Source: Oscillospiraceae bacterium (lineage in GTDB: Bacteria > Bacillota > Clostridia > Oscillospirales > Oscillospiraceae). From it: a DNA stretch of 45,617 bases. The notes beneath the pieces are model-generated. The model was not told where the DNA came from and did no database searches. It saw only the letters and a list, made by a program, of their open reading frames with translations. Shown here piece by piece: positions 1-7,481 of this stretch. The stretch is taken from NCBI GenBank assembly GCA_017545165.1, contig JAFWQQ010000053.1, positions 1 through 45,617 on the forward strand, read 5' to 3'. The translations under genes were made by a program, and so were the position numbers. Numbering within the stretch: the first letter of the stretch is position 1; each line of letters starts with the position of its first letter.

Positions 1-141
1 CAAGAGACTCGTACAAGCAGGATACTACAGCATCCTTGACCGGTACGAGTCTCTGCACTTATGCGGTTGAACCGCCGTGTACGGAACCGTACGCACGGTG
101 GTGTGAGAGGTCGGGGCCTACTCAGCCCCTCCTACTCGATT
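1..141 (+). mobile_element. 3' end of a group II intron (probably class IIC), cut by the window edge
   Basis: Positions 71-102 fold as a group II domain V. There are nine base pairs (71-79 with 94-102), a two-base bulge at 92-93, four more pairs (80-83 with 88-91) and a GAAC tetraloop at 84-87. The catalytic triad position reads CGC (73-75), which is typical of class IIC introns, rather than AGC. Positions 103-140 fit domain VI and end in the usual CCTACTCGAT tail. Upstream, a perfect 12-bp inverted repeat (3-14 with 43-54) is probably domain IV or another stem. The maturase frame, if present, lies outside the window. The element points away from the permease gene and sits just past its stop codon. 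The exact 3' splice site (about 140) is inferred. Confidence 0.75.
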
Positions 142-161
142 CGTTTTTTCGAGGATCGAAA

Positions 162-971
162 TCAGCCCCGGATCGTCTCCCGCCTGGCCTCGAAGTACAG
201 GCTGATGAAATAGAAGGAGAGGCTCAGCAGCATGATGCACAGCCCCGGGGACAGCAGGTAGGCATAGGCCTGGCGGAGAAAGGCGCCGCGCTTGTAGGCG
301 AAGTTGATCATGGTGCCCCAGGTGGGGTAGTAGAGGTCCCCGAAGCCGAGGAAGCTCAGGGTGGACTCCATCATGATGCAGCTGTTCACGCCCAGCAGGA
401 AGCGGGAGATCAGGATGTCGTAGAGATTGGGCAGGATGTGCCGCAGGACGATGTGACCGTGGCTGTAACCATGGATCGTGCAATTCTCGATAAAGGGCTG
501 GCTGTTCAGATGGATGACCTGGGCCCGGACGCTGCGGGCGGTCCCCACCCAGCTGAAGGCGGCGATCAGGAGGATCAGGTGCCCCTGGGAGCTTCCCAGG
601 AAGGCCGACAGGACGATCAGGGTGATGAGCCTCGGGAGCAGGACGAACACGTTGATCAGACCGTTGAAGAAAGCGCCGGGGAGGCCCGGGCGGGTGGCCA
701 GGGTCCCCACCAGGGTCCCGAGGATCAGGGTCAGCACGCTGCTCATCAGGCCGATGAACAGCGTGTCCCGGGTGCCGTAGAGGATCTCGGTCCAGATATC
801 ATAGCCCAGGGCGTTGGTGCCCAGCAGGTGCTCCGGACCGGGCGGCAGCCAGGGGCGGCCCATCTCCTTCAGACCGAAGCGCGTGAAGGCCCCGGGAAAC
901 AGCGCCGCCGAGAGGAAAAGCGCCAGCAGCAGCAGGCCCAGCGTCAGGGCGGCAGTCTTTCGGTTACGCAA
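162..971 (-). CDS. Dpp/Opp-type ABC transporter permease (DppC/OppC-like)
   Basis: This 269-residue integral membrane protein has an N-terminal membrane anchor, then the binding-protein-dependent transport fold with about five further hydrophobic helices. The cytoplasmic coupling (EAA-type) loop is visible around HILPNLYDILISRFLLG. The segment GTNALGYDIWTEILYGTRDT before the second helix is typical of DppC/NikC proteins. It should form the channel with the permease at 964-1944. The only start that keeps the N-terminal helix is TTG at 971, which overlaps the end of the upstream permease by 8 bases. The GGAGGAG site lies almost against that TTG, so translation is probably coupled. It is the last gene of the operon. 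Substrate unknown; peptide or nickel/metal-chelate is the family range. Confidence 0.9.
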   Translation of the reverse strand: MRNRKTAALTLGLLLLALFLSAALFPGAFTRFGLKEMGRPWLPPGPEHLLGTNALGYDIWTEILYGTRDTLFIGLMSSVLTLILGTLVGTLATRPGLPGAFFNGLINVFVLLPRLITLIVLSAFLGSSQGHLILLIAAFSWVGTARSVRAQVIHLNSQPFIENCTIHGYSHGHIVLRHILPNLYDILISRFLLGVNSCIMMESTLSFLGFGDLYYPTWGTMINFAYKRGAFLRQAYAYLLSPGLCIMLLSLSFYFISLYFEARRETIRG

Positions 972-1944
972 GCTCCTCCCCCCATCTGACCTTCGGGTCG
1001 ATCAAAATACACAGCAGGTCCGACAGCACGATGGAGACGACCATGATCCCGGTGGTGACGAAGAGGATCCCCTGCATCAGCGGATAGTCCAGGGTATACA
1101 CCGCGTCGGTCAGGAGCTTGCCCATGCCGCCCACGGAGAAGATGTTTTCAATGACCAGCGAGCCGCCGACGCAGAGACTGACGCTCATGCCCACCATGGT
1201 GATGAAGGGCTGGGCGATGTTTTTGAGGATGTACCGGTATTGGATCGTCAGGTCCGAGAGGCCCCGCTCCCTGGCGTAGAGCACATACTTCTCCTCTGCC
1301 GCCTTGGCGACGGTGTTGCGCATCAGCAGATAGCGGGAGGGGAGGGCCCCCAGGGTCAGGGTGAGCACCGGCAGGAGCAGATGCCGGAGCCGGTCCGCCA
1401 GAAAGCCCGGGACCCCCGGGGCCATGCCCGGGGCGCTGAGGCCGGTGTAGGGGAGCCAGCGGCGGCGGAAGCAGAAGAGGATGATGAAAAGCAGCGCGAA
1501 GAGAAAGCCGGGCACGGTGTTGAGGACCAGCAGCGCCGAGGTGGAGAGCCTGTCCCGGAGCCCATCCCGCCGATAGCCGCAGCTCAGGCCCCAGACCAGG
1601 CCCAGGACCGTGGAGAGGACCACCGCCGGCAGGGTGATCTGCAGGGTGCAGCCGATCCGCCCGCGAATCAGCTCCGAGACCACAGCCTCCTTTTTGAAGG
1701 AATAGCCCAGGGTCCCGTCAGCCAGGGAGCGAAGATAGTGCAGGAACTGCCGGGGCAAGCTCTCGTTCAGATGCAGCGCCTCGGTATAGCGCTGGACCTG
1801 GGCGGGGGTCATATCCTCCTCGGCAAAGCCGGAGAGATAGGCGATGGGGTTTCCCGGGAGCAGCCGGGGCAGGACAAAGTTCAAAAGCACGACGATGAGG
1901 AAGCATACCAGTGCTGTCAACATGCTTTTCCAGTACTTTTTCAT
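964..1944 (-). CDS. Dpp/Opp-type ABC transporter permease (DppB/OppB-like)
   Basis: This 326-residue permease has six predicted membrane helices. An N-terminal helix is followed by the FVLPRLLPGNP motif typical of DppB/OppB/NikB proteins, and the coupling loop lies near RERGLSDLTIQYRYILKNIA. It should pair with the DppC-like permease downstream. ATG at 1944 is preferred because GGGGAAG lies six bases upstream. An ATG at 1959 would add five residues but has no good ribosome site. The gap to the substrate-binding gene before it is about 46 bases. Nothing in the permease itself identifies the ligand. Confidence 0.9.
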   Translation of the reverse strand: MKKYWKSMLTALVCFLIVVLLNFVLPRLLPGNPIAYLSGFAEEDMTPAQVQRYTEALHLNESLPRQFLHYLRSLADGTLGYSFKKEAVVSELIRGRIGCTLQITLPAVVLSTVLGLVWGLSCGYRRDGLRDRLSTSALLVLNTVPGFLFALLFIILFCFRRRWLPYTGLSAPGMAPGVPGFLADRLRHLLLPVLTLTLGALPSRYLLMRNTVAKAAEEKYVLYARERGLSDLTIQYRYILKNIAQPFITMVGMSVSLCVGGSLVIENIFSVGGMGKLLTDAVYTLDYPLMQGILFVTTGIMVVSIVLSDLLCILIDPKVRWGEELA

Positions 1945-1990
1945 GGTATGCTTCCCCATTTCTCATTTTGGCGTCCCGCTGAGGGACCGC

Positions 1991-3601
1991 TTATTTCTCG
2001 GTGATGCTGAGCCAGTTGTTCACGTTGTTGAGACCGAAGGCGTTATCAACAACGATGTTGTCAAAGCGGGCGGAGACGGCGAAGGTCATGCTGTCCCAGT
2101 ACAGCGCCACGATGGGCGTGTGCTCGGCGTAGAAGGCCTGCATCTCGCCGGCGGCGGCGACGTACTCCTCCGGCGTGGCGGCGGCTGCCATGGCGGCCAG
2201 GGCCGTCTGGAACTGCTCGTCATAGACCTGGGCGCCGCCCTGGACCGGGTGCCGTCCGTCCACATAGATGGTAGCCAGACCGTTGCCCATGCCCATACCG
2301 GCGGAGGTGTAGCCGTAGAGGGCGGCTTCCATGGTGATGTTGTTCTCGGAGAACTTGTTGCTGGTCTTGGCGTTGTAGGAATCGCTGTCCAGCGCCTCCA
2401 GGGTGACCGCGATGCCGAAGGCCTCCAGCTGGTTCTTGATCAGCTCGGCGCAGCTCACCTGGTTGTTGCGGTCGGCGCGATAGGTCAGGGTAAAGCCGGC
2501 CTGCTCGCCGCTCTCGTTCACGAAAGCGCCGTCGCCGTTCCTGGCGTAGCCGGCGGCGGTCATGAACTCCTCCGCCCTGGCCAGATCGGTGCCCAGCTTC
2601 TCAGTCTCTGCAAAGCCCAGGGTGGAGCTGGGAACAAAGCCGGCGTTGGGGATGTCCGCCGCCGCGCTGCCCACGTATTCGCGGAACTGCTCATAGTCCA
2701 GCGCGTAAACCACGGCCTTGCGCAGATTCTCGTCGGCGAAGGGGCCCTTGGCGTTGTTGAAGGCCAGCACGGCGGGAGCGTTGGTGGCGTTGACGCTGAT
2801 GAGCTGCAGATTCTCCGCGCCGGCCAGCACGTCCTGATAGCTGCCGGGGACGCCGGTGGAGTATACCCAGGTCATGTCGATGTCCCCGTTCATGAGGGCG
2901 AGGAACATGGTGTCGTCGTTGTCAAAGAGCTGGTAGACCAGCCGGGCCGCGTGGGGCTCGCCGGGGAAATAGGGGTTGGGAACGAAGCTGATGGTGCCGG
3001 AATCCTTGCTGAAGGACTCGAACATGTAGGGACCGCAGCCGACGCGGAGCTCTGCCTCGCTCAGCTCGTCCTTCCCCTCCCAGAGGTGCTTGGGATAGAC
3101 CCGGAAGGAGGTCATATTGCCCAGCTCGCGCACATTGGGGGAGGCCAGGGTCAGGGAGATGCTGCGCCCGTCCTCGGACAGGACGTAGCCGCTGTATTTG
3201 GCGGTGGTGGTCTTGCCCTCCGCGTCGGTCTGGTCCGTCAGGTTGGCGCTGCCCTTCTCGTCCTCGTACTGGAGAGTGAAGAGGATGTCCTCGGCGGTCA
3301 CGTCCTCGCCGTCGTCCCACTTCATGCCGTCCAGGATCGTGTAGGTCCAGGTGATGGAGTCCTCGGTCTCAAAGCTGGCCAGCAGGGGATGGTAGTTGCC
3401 ATCCGTGTCCTGGTAGACCAGGGGCATCTGGGTGGTGCCGCTGGAGAGCATGTCATAGGCGTACTCGCCGTTGGTGGCGGTTTCGATGGCGGCCGTGGTG
3501 CCGATGGTGATCTGTTCGATCTCCGGGCCTTCCGCCGCGGCGGTGACGCAGAGCGCGAAGACCATGCACAGGCACAGCAGCAGGGCAAGAGCTTTCTTCA
3601 T
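1991..3601 (-). CDS. ABC transporter substrate-binding protein, family 5 (DppA/OppA/NikA-like)
   Basis: This 536-residue extracellular solute-binding protein is of the peptide/nickel family. A signal peptide (about residues 1-23, hydrophobic, ending TAAAEG) is followed by the family 5 fold. Visible family features are TWTYTILDGMKWDDGEDVTA near residue 90 and NLRKAVVYALDYEQF in the middle. Cysteines occur in the signal region, but none follows a canonical lipobox (each has Leu at -1), so it may be released or held otherwise. That is unusual for a Gram-positive binding protein. Its ATG overlaps the stop of the ATPase upstream (ATGA, 3598-3601). It should determine what the transporter imports; the ligand cannot be read from sequence. 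Confidence 0.9.
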   Translation of the reverse strand: MKKALALLLCLCMVFALCVTAAAEGPEIEQITIGTTAAIETATNGEYAYDMLSSGTTQMPLVYQDTDGNYHPLLASFETEDSITWTYTILDGMKWDDGEDVTAEDILFTLQYEDEKGSANLTDQTDAEGKTTTAKYSGYVLSEDGRSISLTLASPNVRELGNMTSFRVYPKHLWEGKDELSEAELRVGCGPYMFESFSKDSGTISFVPNPYFPGEPHAARLVYQLFDNDDTMFLALMNGDIDMTWVYSTGVPGSYQDVLAGAENLQLISVNATNAPAVLAFNNAKGPFADENLRKAVVYALDYEQFREYVGSAAADIPNAGFVPSSTLGFAETEKLGTDLARAEEFMTAAGYARNGDGAFVNESGEQAGFTLTYRADRNNQVSCAELIKNQLEAFGIAVTLEALDSDSYNAKTSNKFSENNITMEAALYGYTSAGMGMGNGLATIYVDGRHPVQGGAQVYDEQFQTALAAMAAAATPEEYVAAAGEMQAFYAEHTPIVALYWDSMTFAVSARFDNIVVDNAFGLNNVNNWLSITEK

Positions 3602-4278
3602 GTTGTTTTCGTCTCCTTTAGTGTTTTATTATCAAATACATAGATTTGATTGCAGAGTGTATCCACAAGGGCCCTGTCGTGGCTGATGAGGAGGATGGAG
3701 CCCTTGCTTTTTGCCATCAGGCCGCGGACCAGGGCGAGGACGTTGGCCTGGGTGGACACGTCCAGCATGGATGTGGCCTCGTCCAGGATCAGCAGCTTCG
3801 GGTGAAACAGCAGGCAGCGGGCGATGGCCACCCGCTGGGCCTCGCCGCCGGAGATCTGCCGGGGCAGGTGCTGGAGGATCCCCATGTCCAGGCCCACGTC
3901 TTGCATCAGCCCCTGCAGCAGCCGCTCCTCCTCAGAGCGGTCCTGCGCGAAATGGTGATAGCGGATCAGCTCCCGAAAGCCCTGGATCAGCTTCTGGCTG
4001 GGATCCAGGGAGGAATAGGGCTGCTGATAGACCATCTGGATGGCCAGACCCCTTTTTCGGTCATAGGGGAGGCTGGAAGAGACCAGCAGCTCTCCGTCCA
4101 GGGAAATGCAGCCCTCGTCTGGCCGCATGACCCCGCAGAGGAGCTTGGCCAGGGTGGACTTTCCGATGCCGCTGGGGCCGTAAAGGCCCACCGTCTCCCC
4201 GTCGGGGATGACAAAGCTCACCCCGGAGAGAACAAGCTTGCCGCCGAAGCTTTTCTTTAGATCGTGACCGGTGATCAT
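3598..4278 (-). CDS. ABC transporter ATP-binding protein (DppF/OppF-like, short)
   Basis: This 226-residue ATPase has Walker A GPSGIGKSTL near residue 40, the signature ISGGEAQRVAIARCLL and Walker B LLILDEATSML followed by the ISHD switch histidine. The start is ATG 4278, which forms an ATGA overlap with the stop of the neighbouring ATPase. An ATG at 4296 would add six residues. The protein ends soon after the ATPase core and lacks the C-terminal oligopeptide-transporter extension of classical DppF/OppF, so it is short for the subfamily. It pairs with the DppD-like ATPase to drive the two permeases. Confidence 0.9.
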   Translation of the reverse strand: MITGHDLKKSFGGKLVLSGVSFVIPDGETVGLYGPSGIGKSTLAKLLCGVMRPDEGCISLDGELLVSSSLPYDRKRGLAIQMVYQQPYSSLDPSQKLIQGFRELIRYHHFAQDRSEEERLLQGLMQDVGLDMGILQHLPRQISGGEAQRVAIARCLLFHPKLLILDEATSMLDVSTQANVLALVRGLMAKSKGSILLISHDRALVDTLCNQIYVFDNKTLKETKTT

Positions 4279-5189
4279 GGGCTCGAACACCACCATTCCC
4301 GCATGCCCTCTGCGTGCCGCTCCGGGGCGGAGAGGCAGCGCTCCCCGGCCCGGGGACAGCGCCGGTAGAAGGGACAGGGACCCTGCTGCTCCCGCAGAGG
4401 CGGGGACGGGACCATGCCGTTTTCCACCAGCGCGGCGATCAGCGCCCTGGTATAGGGCTGCCTGGACGAGCCCAGCACCTGCTCCGACGGCCCGCTCTCC
4501 ATGGGCTTTCCGCCGCAGAGCACCTGGGTCCGGTCGCAGAGGGCGGCCACGGCGATATCGTGGGTGATGATCAGCTTGGCCGCCTCGGGAAAGACCCGGT
4601 GCAGCAGCTGCAGAAAGGCCTCTCTGCCCGCCTGATCCAGCCCGTTGGTGGGCTCGTCGGCAATCAGGAGCCGGGCCCGGGAGCACAGCGCCAGGGCGAT
4701 GGTGACCCGCTGGGCCATCCCGCCGGAGAGTTGAAAGGGAAACTTTTCCAGAATCTCCTCCGGCTCGTCGAAGCCCGCCGTTTTCAGGGCTTCCAGCGCC
4801 TTGCCTTTCCGGGCGGAGCGGTGGATAGCCAGCTTGGCGATGCCGTCATAGAGCTGGCGCTTGATGCTTCGGGAGGGATTCAGAAATTCCAGCCCGTTTT
4901 GCGGGATGTAGACGATCTCCACTCCCAGCAGCCGGCGCAGCCACTTTTCCCGCAGCAGGTCCTGGCCGCGAAAGAGCAGAGAGCCCCCCTCCATCCGCAC
5001 GTTCCTGGGCAGCAGGCGCAGGATCGAAAGGGCCGTCATGGTCTTGCCGGAGCCCGTCTCGCCGATCAGGGCCAGGCACTCGCCGGCGCGGAGCCGCAGC
5101 CGGACCCCATCCACCAGGCAGCGGCTGCCCTTTTCCAGCCTGGCCAGGATCTTTCCGCTGTCGTAGTCCAGGATCAGCTGACAGTCCAT
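4275..5189 (-). CDS. ABC transporter ATP-binding protein (DppD/OppD-like)
   Basis: This 304-residue ATPase has Walker A GETGSGKTMTALSIL near residue 42, the signature LSGGMAQRVTIALAL, Walker B LLIADEPTNGLD and switch region IITHD. The C-terminal part carries the oligopeptide/dipeptide transporter extension with CPFYRRCPRAGERC. In DppD proteins that segment supplies iron-sulfur ligands, but no cluster can be proved here. The first 16 bases overlap the end of the methyltransferase gene, so the enzyme and transporter are translated together. With the DppF-like ATPase it forms the heterodimeric motor of the importer. Confidence 0.92.
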   Translation of the reverse strand: MDCQLILDYDSGKILARLEKGSRCLVDGVRLRLRAGECLALIGETGSGKTMTALSILRLLPRNVRMEGGSLLFRGQDLLREKWLRRLLGVEIVYIPQNGLEFLNPSRSIKRQLYDGIAKLAIHRSARKGKALEALKTAGFDEPEEILEKFPFQLSGGMAQRVTIALALCSRARLLIADEPTNGLDQAGREAFLQLLHRVFPEAAKLIITHDIAVAALCDRTQVLCGGKPMESGPSEQVLGSSRQPYTRALIAALVENGMVPSPPLREQQGPCPFYRRCPRAGERCLSAPERHAEGMREWWCSSP

Positions 5190-6007
5190 GTGATCATACC
5201 GTAATGGATGCGGCTTTCCTCCCGCAGCACGCCGTTTTCGGCGTGGCGGGCGAGATAGTCCCGCAGGAAGGGAAGGGAGCGTTCCTCGTCAACGCCGAAG
5301 ATCTTGAAGTAGACGGAAAACTGCTCCAGCGCGGTCTCTACAGGGATGTCCCGGATACTCTCCACTGTTCGGGTGATAACGTTGGGCTGCCTGCCCAGCA
5401 GATAGAGCACGTTGAAATAGTGGAGCATCTCTGTGAGCATGCCGCCCTTGGGCCGGATGCCCAGCTCCGTCATCATGGCCCGGCGGTGCTTCTCGTGAGA
5501 GCCGCGCATCACCGTCACCAGGCAGCAGAGGCGCCTTGTCATGCGCTCCAGGCGCTGCAGCTCTTCCAGATTGCAGATGGCCGGGCACATGGAGCTGTAG
5601 CTCACATCAAAGCGCTCCGAGGGCTCGAAGGTCTCCCAGGCCCCCCGCAGGGGACGGAGGTTATCCAGCCCGCAGCAGGCCGCCCGGTGCCGAAGGACCT
5701 GCAGACAGTCCTCGTTCATCTCCATCGCCGTCACGGAGGCGCAGGCAGAGGCAAAGCGCAGACTGTCCGCCCCCAGCCCCGCGCCGATCTCCAGCACGTG
5801 GTCCGTGGGCTTCACCAGCCCATCCCGGATCAGATAGGCCGGGAAAACCCCGTCCTCTTCGGATAGGGAGAAGTCCCCGGTTTTCTGCGCCTCGGCGAAA
5901 AACGAGTAATAGGGGAGCCAGGACTCGGCCCGCCGGATGCGCTCCTCCGCGGAGCCGTGCCCGCCGGCCTCTTCCCACTGCTTTACACAATTCTCCAGAC
6001 TGTACAT
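5174..6007 (-). CDS. Class I SAM-dependent methyltransferase linked to an ABC importer
   Basis: This 277-residue protein has a clear SAM-binding motif I (VLEIGAGLGADSLRFA, near residue 95) and an acidic loop (VTAMEMNEDCLQVL) that should hold the SAM ribose. The N-terminal 85 residues (including ESWLPYYSFFAEAQKTGDFS) are not part of the core fold and may bind substrate. The gene overlaps the DppD-like ATPase by 16 bases, so the reaction is probably tied to the imported ligand. Two readings are open: it could modify an imported compound, or build a small metal-binding molecule that the importer recovers. I do not recognise a characterised subfamily. Confidence 0.85.
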   Translation of the reverse strand: MYSLENCVKQWEEAGGHGSAEERIRRAESWLPYYSFFAEAQKTGDFSLSEEDGVFPAYLIRDGLVKPTDHVLEIGAGLGADSLRFASACASVTAMEMNEDCLQVLRHRAACCGLDNLRPLRGAWETFEPSERFDVSYSSMCPAICNLEELQRLERMTRRLCCLVTVMRGSHEKHRRAMMTELGIRPKGGMLTEMLHYFNVLYLLGRQPNVITRTVESIRDIPVETALEQFSVYFKIFGVDEERSLPFLRDYLARHAENGVLREESRIHYGMITWTVS

Positions 6008-6040
6008 CTTCCGCTCCCGTTTCCATTCGTTTCAATGAAC

Positions 6041-6062
6041 AGGCTGCCATACATGGCAGCCT
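6041..6062. other. Intercistronic hairpin before the methyltransferase gene
   Basis: A perfect 10-bp inverted repeat (6041-6050 with 6053-6062) is separated by two bases. It sits between the 104-residue membrane protein and the methyltransferase. No T-run follows on the minus strand, so it is more likely an mRNA stability or processing element than a terminator. Confidence 0.5.
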
Positions 6063-6078
6063 GGAGTTCAAGAATCCT

Positions 6079-6393
6079 TTATTCCGCTTTCTTCTTCAGG
6101 CTTGCCTTGACAATGCCCTTGGGGTCCTTGATGAGCAGGATCACCAGCCAGAGGATCATGCCCAGCGCCACGACGGAGAGACCGAGGTAGGCGTCGTTGA
6201 GCATCTCGGCCGCTTCGGGCTCGAAGAAAGCCGCGCCGTCCTCGGCATAGCCGAAGATCGCGTCGCCCAGCCACATGAGGGAGGCGCCCCAGAAGCACAC
6301 GCAGGGCACGCCCAGCAGCATGCTGTCATCCTTGCGCTGATACCACTTGAACGTGAAGAGGATCGCGGCAAAAACACAGATCAAAAGTGTCAT
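6079..6393 (-). CDS. Small membrane protein, 104 residues, unknown function
   Basis: Three hydrophobic stretches are visible: residues 1-16 (MTLLICVFAAILFTFKW), about 26-45 (LLGVPCVCFWGASLMWLGDA) and about 70-88 (LGLSVVALGMILWLVILLI). An acidic loop (EDGAAFFEPEAAEML) lies between the second and third, and the tail is Lys-rich. The start has a GGAGGG site. It is the second gene of the importer operon, 12 bases after the 138-residue membrane protein. I half recall similar proteins beside each other in Clostridia but know of no assigned function. It could be a small partner of the importer or a separate two-subunit membrane complex. Confidence 0.8.
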   Translation of the reverse strand: MTLLICVFAAILFTFKWYQRKDDSMLLGVPCVCFWGASLMWLGDAIFGYAEDGAAFFEPEAAEMLNDAYLGLSVVALGMILWLVILLIKDPKGIVKASLKKKAE

Positions 6394-6405
6394 GGCCGGC
6401 CCTCC

Positions 6406-6822
6406 TTACGCGGCGGCCTCGACCGGCTCGGGGTCGGGGCGGGCCATGATTTTGTCCGCGGCGAACATCATGATCGCCCAGACGACGGTGACGATGAGAG
6501 CCATGGTCACGCCGACGGTGCTCATCTCGTGGAGCATCTCCGCCGTGTCTCCGGGATCATTCATTGCTGTCAGGAATGGGAAGAAGGGAACCACTTCTCC
6601 GTGCCAGATGTGCTCGTAGCAGAGCAGGAACGCGCCGCCCCACAGCAGGGACGCCAGGATCATGAGCTTCCTGCTCCAGGGGAGCTTGTTCTCGTGCGTG
6701 GTTTCGGTCTCGGCCTTTTTCTCCAGCTTGAGAGACTCCGCGCTGCGCTCGTTTTTCTTGACGATCTTCGCAGCGGCGGTGACCACGATCGCCTCAGCGG
6801 CGGTAACCAGGAAACATGCCAT
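6406..6822 (-). CDS. Small membrane protein, 138 residues, unknown function
   Basis: This is the first gene of the operon. Hydrophobic segments lie at about residues 1-20, 50-72 (LMILASLLWGGAFLLCYEHI) and 100-122 (MALIVTVVWAIMMFAADKI). They are separated by a charged Lys/Glu linker and a loop reading YEHIWHGEVVPFFPF. The two histidines and aromatic residues of that loop could contact a ligand or metal, but this is only suggestive. The ribosome site GGGAGGA and a promoter at 6891-6919 support the start. No homology to a characterised family is recognised. Confidence 0.8.
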   Translation of the reverse strand: MACFLVTAAEAIVVTAAAKIVKKNERSAESLKLEKKAETETTHENKLPWSRKLMILASLLWGGAFLLCYEHIWHGEVVPFFPFLTAMNDPGDTAEMLHEMSTVGVTMALIVTVVWAIMMFAADKIMARPDPEPVEAAA

Positions 6823-6890
6823 ATTTTTGTCCTCCCGAATCGTATTTTGCAGGGGGATGTCCCCCCGGCTGCACTGGAAAACTATTTATT

Positions 6891-6919
6891 ACTATAGTCT
6901 TTGCCCCGGTGCGCCGCAA
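6891..6919 (-). promoter_or_regulatory. Promoter of the methyltransferase/ABC importer operon
   Basis: On the minus strand there is a -35 TTGCGG (6914-6919), a 17-base spacer and a -10 TATAGT (6891-6896). Transcription would begin near 6884, leaving a leader of about 60 bases. The leader contains a GC-rich hairpin (about 6849-6872) ahead of the ribosome site. The -35 hexamer matches that of the tup promoter at 10644. Confidence 0.65.
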
Positions 6920-6923
6920 CCCA

Positions 6924-7333
6924 GGTGGGGGGATCCGGGCAGACTGGCGCGCGGATCCCCCCACCCGGATTTTTTGGGCAATTTGATGAAGTTTTCCGGG
7001 GAAGGGCGGCGCTTTTCCCGCAGCAAAGCCGGAAGCAGGCGGGAAACGAGGCGAATATTTGGGAAAACTGCTGCATTGACCCATCCCCGGGGATGGGATC
7101 CCTCGGCGCGCCGGGAAAAAAGAATCCCCCAGGGGGGCTTCCCCCGGGAGAAAGATTCTGTTATGCTCTGCTCAGATCAGATGCATGAATGACCGAATGG
7201 GATTCCCTCAATCCCCGCGCCCTTCACCTCTCGGGCGCGTCGGTCGACAATCTCTCTCACCGTTACAGCCCCCCGAGCCGGTCCCTCGGGGGGCTGTAAT
7301 CTGTCTGTCCAAAGCCACTCGCACAGCGAGTGG
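6924..7333. repeat. Gene-free stretch with several perfect inverted repeats
   Basis: No convincing gene lies between 6823 and 7481. A 14-bp perfect inverted repeat (6924-6937 with 6952-6965) is followed on the plus strand by TTTTTT (6970-6975). The palindrome CCATCCCCGGGGATGG is at 7081-7096. A 15-bp perfect hairpin (7263-7277 with 7285-7299) has a 7-base loop. An 8-bp hairpin lies at 7315-7322 with 7326-7333. The first has terminator form on the plus strand, although no plus-strand gene precedes it. The rest look like dispersed palindromic repeats. Confidence 0.6.
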
Positions 7334-7348
7334 TATTCCACAGCGAAC

Positions 7349-7384
7349 AACACCCCGCGAACCTGTCCGTCCGCGGGGTGTTTT
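7349..7384 (+). terminator. Rho-independent terminator upstream of moeA
   Basis: An 11-bp GC-rich stem (7349-7359 with 7372-7382) with a 12-base loop runs into TTTT (7381-7384). It lies upstream of the moeA promoter, so it would insulate the operon from plus-strand transcription entering from the left. It is not a leader attenuator. Confidence 0.6.
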
Positions 7385-7425
7385 GACGCCCGGGCTGAGA
7401 TCCGCCCCTCCGGCGAAGCTTTCTT

Positions 7426-7454
7426 TTGACGCGGGGGCCGAAGGGGAGTATAAT
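7426..7454 (+). promoter_or_regulatory. Strong promoter of the moeA pair
   Basis: A -35 TTGACG (7426-7431), 17-base spacer and -10 TATAAT (7449-7454) are nearly consensus. Transcription should start near 7461, about 20 bases before the ATG. That leaves room only for the AGGAGG ribosome site (7471-7476) and not for a riboswitch. Confidence 0.8.
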
Positions 7455-7481
7455 GAGAAAAAAGACCCGGAGGAGGCGCCT

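Noticed and set aside
7200-7481. Molybdenum-cofactor riboswitch before moeA
   Set aside because: A near-consensus promoter lies at 7426-7454, leaving a leader of about 20 bases. The hairpins are all upstream of the transcription start.
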